From contig NZ_JBISCC010000124.1 of assembly GCF_044385915.1 (NCBI RefSeq), forward strand, positions 124,001 to 188,000: DNA of 64,000 nucleotides, given 5' to 3'. Made by a program: the position numbers and the translations under genes. Of the stretch, positions 61,233 to 64,000 are shown piece after piece. The notes beneath the pieces are model-generated. The model ran no database searches. It was not told the DNA's origin and saw only the letters and a list, made by a program, of their open reading frames with translations. The stretch comes from Thalassobellus citreus. Lineage in GTDB: Bacteria > Bacteroidota > Bacteroidia > Flavobacteriales > Flavobacteriaceae. Position 1 is the stretch's first letter. Every line of letters begins with the position of its first letter.

Positions 61233-62173
61233 TATTCTTTGTTATTATGTTCTTGTAATTGTTCTACTGCCTTAATTTGGTTTGCAAAGAAACTACTTTT
61301 TTCTGGATATTTCAAACTTAAAATTCTATAAGATTGAATTGCCTTTTTATAGTTTTTTTGTTCTACATAAATACGTGCTAAAGTCTCTGTCATTAAAGAT
61401 TCTGGCTGTATCATTTGAGCTTTTGCAAGATTGCCTTTAGATGAGATAGACTTTTTTGGATTTATTTTAGGGTTTTGAGTGATGAATTTATCTATCAATT
61501 CAAATTTTTTGGCTTTGGTTTTAGAAATTGAAGGGGTTACTGCAATTTCTTTTGTTTCTGAAATTTTTGTAACCTCTTCAGCTTTTTCTCTTACTATGGG
61601 TTTAAAGCTTGCTATTTTTAGCCATTCATTAAAAGAATGGGTTTCTCTTTTTTCAAATTGAAGCGGTTTCCCTAAATTTAATACATCCGAAGCAGATGCT
61701 TCTTGAGTTTTTGTTTTTTCGTTAGCAGTTTCTGTAGATTCAGATTCATCTGTTGTGCGTTTTTCTTTTGCTTCAAATAATGTAGGGTCTAAAACGCCGT
61801 CTGTGTCTTTTATTTGTTGTCTTAATTCATCATCAATAGTGATGCTTTTGTTTATTGAAATGTCTTCAATATCAACATCAATATCCTTTAAATGTGCTGT
61901 GTTTTGTTTTATGAATTGAGAAATTTCATTTTGAATAAATTCATCAGAGGTAATAAAATCAAATAGAATACTTCTATCGGTTGTATAAGCAGCTGTAGTT
62001 TTGAGTTCTTGATTGTATTTAAAACTACTCTGATTTTTTAGTCCTTTAAGATAAATAGCTCGTGCCGATTGAAAATAAGGAAAAGCATCAATAATAGATT
62101 TAACACCGTCAGTTTGCTGATGTGTTATAACTTGTGGATGCTGAAGTATATATGTAAAATCTGTTTGATTCAT
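61232..62173 (-). CDS. TPR-like protein of the lptE-secG neighbourhood
   Basis: 313 aa, no signal peptide. The N-terminus (TDFTYILQHPQVITHQQTDG, PYFQSARAIYLKGLKNQSSF) and the C-terminus (ETLARIYVEQKNYKKAIQSY, LSLKYPEKSSFFANQIKAVE) are helical and TPR-like; the middle (130-260) is charged and probably disordered. It is a conserved flavobacterial gene between lptE and secG; the function is unknown. Confidence 0.8.
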   Translation of the reverse strand: MNQTDFTYILQHPQVITHQQTDGVKSIIDAFPYFQSARAIYLKGLKNQSSFKYNQELKTTAAYTTDRSILFDFITSDEFIQNEISQFIKQNTAHLKDIDVDIEDISINKSITIDDELRQQIKDTDGVLDPTLFEAKEKRTTDESESTETANEKTKTQEASASDVLNLGKPLQFEKRETHSFNEWLKIASFKPIVREKAEEVTKISETKEIAVTPSISKTKAKKFELIDKFITQNPKINPKKSISSKGNLAKAQMIQPESLMTETLARIYVEQKNYKKAIQSYRILSLKYPEKSSFFANQIKAVEQLQEHNNKE

Positions 62174-62207
62174 TGGCTAAGCCAAATTTAATGCATTTTA
62201 TTTTTAG

Positions 62208-62717
62208 TTACCACTTTGCTAATGTAGCGTTAAAGATATCTTGTGTTAAGCGTTCAAATATTTCTTCGTGCGCTATTGTTTTTTGGCTACCAATTAATTG
62301 TGCGCTTCCATTATAATCATAAAAAAATGAAAATGTTTGCTCTAAATCGTCCTCTTCTTTTTTTCTATTATAAAACCTGACTTTTACACTAATTGTTAGT
62401 CTGTTTTGAGCTGCTGTGTTTTGCGAGGTTGAAGTAGTTGGAGAAATTCTGTAATCGGTTATTTCACCTTCATAAACTAAATCGCTATTAGATTTTTCAA
62501 GGCTTAAGTTGGTTTGATTTTGAATTAAATCTTCCAAAGCAAGTTTGAAATCTCGTTCTAATCCAGGTTCAACTAAAAGAGCATTGTTTTCAAACCGATT
62601 TACTTGAAATGTTTTAACATCAGGAGAAATTGATGCTCCTGTAAAAGAGTAGAAGCCACAGCTTGAAAGTGAAACACTAAAAGCTAAAAATAAAAAGTAA
62701 AAAAAATATTTTTTCAT
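62208..62717 (-). CDS. lptE: LptE-family LPS-assembly lipoprotein
   Basis: 169 aa from the ATG at 62717 (MKKYFFYFLFLAFSVSLSSC, a strong lipoprotein signal; an ATG four codons earlier is less suited). The mature start GFYSFTGASISPDVKTFQVN and later DYRISPTTSTSQNTAAQNRL with a final DIFNATLAKW match Bacteroidota LptE. It would plug the LptD barrel that inserts lipopolysaccharide into the outer membrane. Confidence 0.9.
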   Translation of the reverse strand: MKKYFFYFLFLAFSVSLSSCGFYSFTGASISPDVKTFQVNRFENNALLVEPGLERDFKLALEDLIQNQTNLSLEKSNSDLVYEGEITDYRISPTTSTSQNTAAQNRLTISVKVRFYNRKKEEDDLEQTFSFFYDYNGSAQLIGSQKTIAHEEIFERLTQDIFNATLAKW

Positions 62718-62725
62718 ATAAAAAG

Positions 62726-62747
62726 ACACTTCGACTGCGCTAAGTGT
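62726..62747. repeat. short palindromic repeat upstream of lptE
   Basis: ACACTT ... AAGTGT around CGACTGCGCT, in the gap upstream of lptE. The GC-rich loop stands out from the local AT-rich DNA. Confidence 0.5.
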
Positions 62748-62811
62748 GACATTTAATTAATAATATAACAACGAATGGTTATTAGTTTTGTTGCGTTTTT
62801 AATGCTTACTT

Positions 62812-64000
62812 TTAAAGGTCGTATTGTTTTATCTTTCTGTACAATGTACGTTCGCTAATACCTAGTTCGGCAGCTGCTAATTTACGCTTTCCGCTGTGAC
62901 GTTCAAGTGATTTTTTTATTAATTCTAATTCTTTATCGTGTAACGATAGCGTTTCTTCTTCTTCAATCTCTTCGGCAAAATGATATTTATCTTGAATATC
63001 TATAACGTCATCAAGGTTTGATGAATGTTCAGGAATTGATAAAACTTCAGTGCTTTCTTGAGGTTCTTCAAAAGTAGTTGCGGTTTCTTCGTCATTGCCA
63101 TAAATTTTCTGAATAAGGCCTTCATGATCTTTTTCAACATCTTTTATATTGCCTGTTTTCATGAGTTCCATTGTAAGCTTCTTTAAATCGCTAAGATCGC
63201 TTTTCATGTCAAACAAGACTTTATATAAAATTTCGCGTTCGCTACTAAAATCGCTTTCAGATTTAGAAGTTTTAATAACTGCAGGTAAATTAGTGCCTGA
63301 TGTTGGTAAATAACCGCTTAACGTATCGGCGCTAATAGTTCTGTTTTGTTCTAAAACAGAGACTTGTTCGGCAATATTACGTAACTGACGAATATTTCCG
63401 CCCCAGCGATGTTTTAAAAGCACTTGAATAGCATTATCGGTAAGTTTAACCGTTGGCATTTTGTATTTTAAGGCGAAATCGCTAGCAAACTTTCTGAATA
63501 GTAAATGAATGTCTTCTTTTCGTTCGCGCAAAGGTGGTAAATGGATGTCTACGGTGCTTAATCTATAATATAAATCTTCGCGAAATTTTTCTTTTTCAAT
63601 AGCTTCAAACATATTTACGTTTGTTGCTGCAACAATACGTACATCTGTTTTTTGAACCTTACTTGATCCTACTTTTATGAATTCACCATTTTCTAAAACA
63701 CGCAGTAAACGGACTTGAGTTGTTAGAGGTAATTCGCCAACTTCATCTAAAAAAATAGTACCACCATCGGCGACTTCAAAATAACCACTTCTGGTTTGAG
63801 AAGCACCTGTAAAAGCACCTTTCTCATGCCCGAAAAGCTCACTGTCAATCGTACCTTCTGGTATGGCTCCACAGTTTACAGCAATGTATTTATTGTGCTT
63901 TCTGTGTGATAATTGATGTATTATTTTAGGAATACTTTCTTTTCCAACACCGCTTTCTCCAGTAACCAGTACCGAAATATCGGTAGGAGATACTTGAATC
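62812..64000 (-). CDS. sigma-54-dependent transcriptional activator (5' end beyond window)
   Basis: The frame is open to the window edge, giving 396 codons of C-terminal sequence. Walker A VTGESGVGKE, the sigma-54 contact loop ELFGHEKGAFTGAS, Walker B GGTIFLDEVGE, sensor ATNVNMFEAIEKEKFREDLY and arginine-finger-side RLSTVDIHLPPLRERKEDI define the AAA+ activator. A linker with acidic patches and a FIS-type helix-turn-helix (RKLAAAELGISERTLYRKIK) follow. Any N-terminal sensor domain is out of view. In Flavobacteria an activator without a receiver domain is usually found next to lptE, as here. Confidence 0.95.
   Translation of the reverse strand, partial: IQVSPTDISVLVTGESGVGKESIPKIIHQLSHRKHNKYIAVNCGAIPEGTIDSELFGHEKGAFTGASQTRSGYFEVADGGTIFLDEVGELPLTTQVRLLRVLENGEFIKVGSSKVQKTDVRIVAATNVNMFEAIEKEKFREDLYYRLSTVDIHLPPLRERKEDIHLLFRKFASDFALKYKMPTVKLTDNAIQVLLKHRWGGNIRQLRNIAEQVSVLEQNRTISADTLSGYLPTSGTNLPAVIKTSKSESDFSSEREILYKVLFDMKSDLSDLKKLTMELMKTGNIKDVEKDHEGLIQKIYGNDEETATTFEEPQESTEVLSIPEHSSNLDDVIDIQDKYHFAEEIEEEETLSLHDKELELIKKSLERHSGKRKLAAAELGISERTLYRKIKQYDL

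Overview
The window reads as chromosomal DNA of an AT-rich member of the Bacteroidota, almost certainly a (probably marine) Flavobacteriaceae. Evidence: Bacteroidota-type promoters (TTTG - 19 nt - TAnnTTTG), weak Shine-Dalgarno signals with several apparently leaderless starts, type IX secretion (T9SS) C-terminal sorting tails on three proteins, GLPGLI, DUF4249 and DUF5686 families, an XrtF exosortase pair, many carboxypeptidase-regulatory/TonB outer-membrane proteins, and the purH / mreBCD-mrdA-rodA and lptE-secG-groES-groEL neighbourhoods. No phage, insertion sequence, CRISPR array or rRNA operon was seen.

Layout. 1-4.2 kb: truncated alpha/beta-hydrolase lipoprotein, a dihydrofolate reductase fused to a two-helix membrane anchor, a CBM48-like protein, a TonB-C lipid/periplasmic protein and thymidylate synthase. 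4.3-9.6 kb: nucleoside transporter, bifunctional nuclease, etfB-etfA (preceded by a 24-bp perfect palindrome), a T9SS cargo protein. 9.7-16.1 kb: pyruvate dehydrogenase E1 beta, a DUF5686 outer-membrane protein, a small lipoprotein, an M1 aminopeptidase. 16.3-19.7 kb: soluble and membrane pyrophosphatases side by side, ending in a 28-bp perfect-arm terminator. 19.9-26.6 kb: a TonB receptor / DUF4249 / MG2-like surface operon with the relic of a second DUF4249 gene. 26.6-34.8 kb: deoxynucleoside kinase, a beta-propeller-like protein, a two-component system divergent from a GLPGLI-GLPGLI-TonB-barrel operon, with three helically phased GTTAACAC repeats between them. 34.8-38.8 kb: tRNA-Tyr, an attC-like folded repeat attached to a lipoprotein gene, a T9SS leucine-rich repeat protein and a 7TM-LuxR regulator. 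38.9-46.1 kb: GH43 enzyme, a lipoprotein peptide deformylase, then the cell-elongation operon mreB-mreC-mreD-mrdA-rodA. 46.4-49.8 kb: unknown protein, TPR histidine kinase and LytTR regulator, plus a 47-codon ORF, sitting between mreB and its usual neighbour purH. 50-53.1 kb: purH, a GAF-type methionine sulfoxide reductase, XrtF and its partner. 53.2-57.1 kb: a probable copper/heavy-metal surface operon. 57.1-64 kb: pectate lyase with a LacI-type operator, groEL/groES, secG, TPR protein, lptE and a sigma-54 activator cut by the window end.

Together the window mixes core physiology (nucleotide synthesis, elongasome, chaperonin, energy) with accessory surface functions for polymer and metal acquisition. 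Short GC-rich hairpin repeats are scattered between genes, including inside the etf and groE operons. The most unusual items are the exported deformylase, the membrane-anchored DHFR, the attC-like repeat, the phased operator between the two-component system and its likely targets, and the DUF4249 relic.
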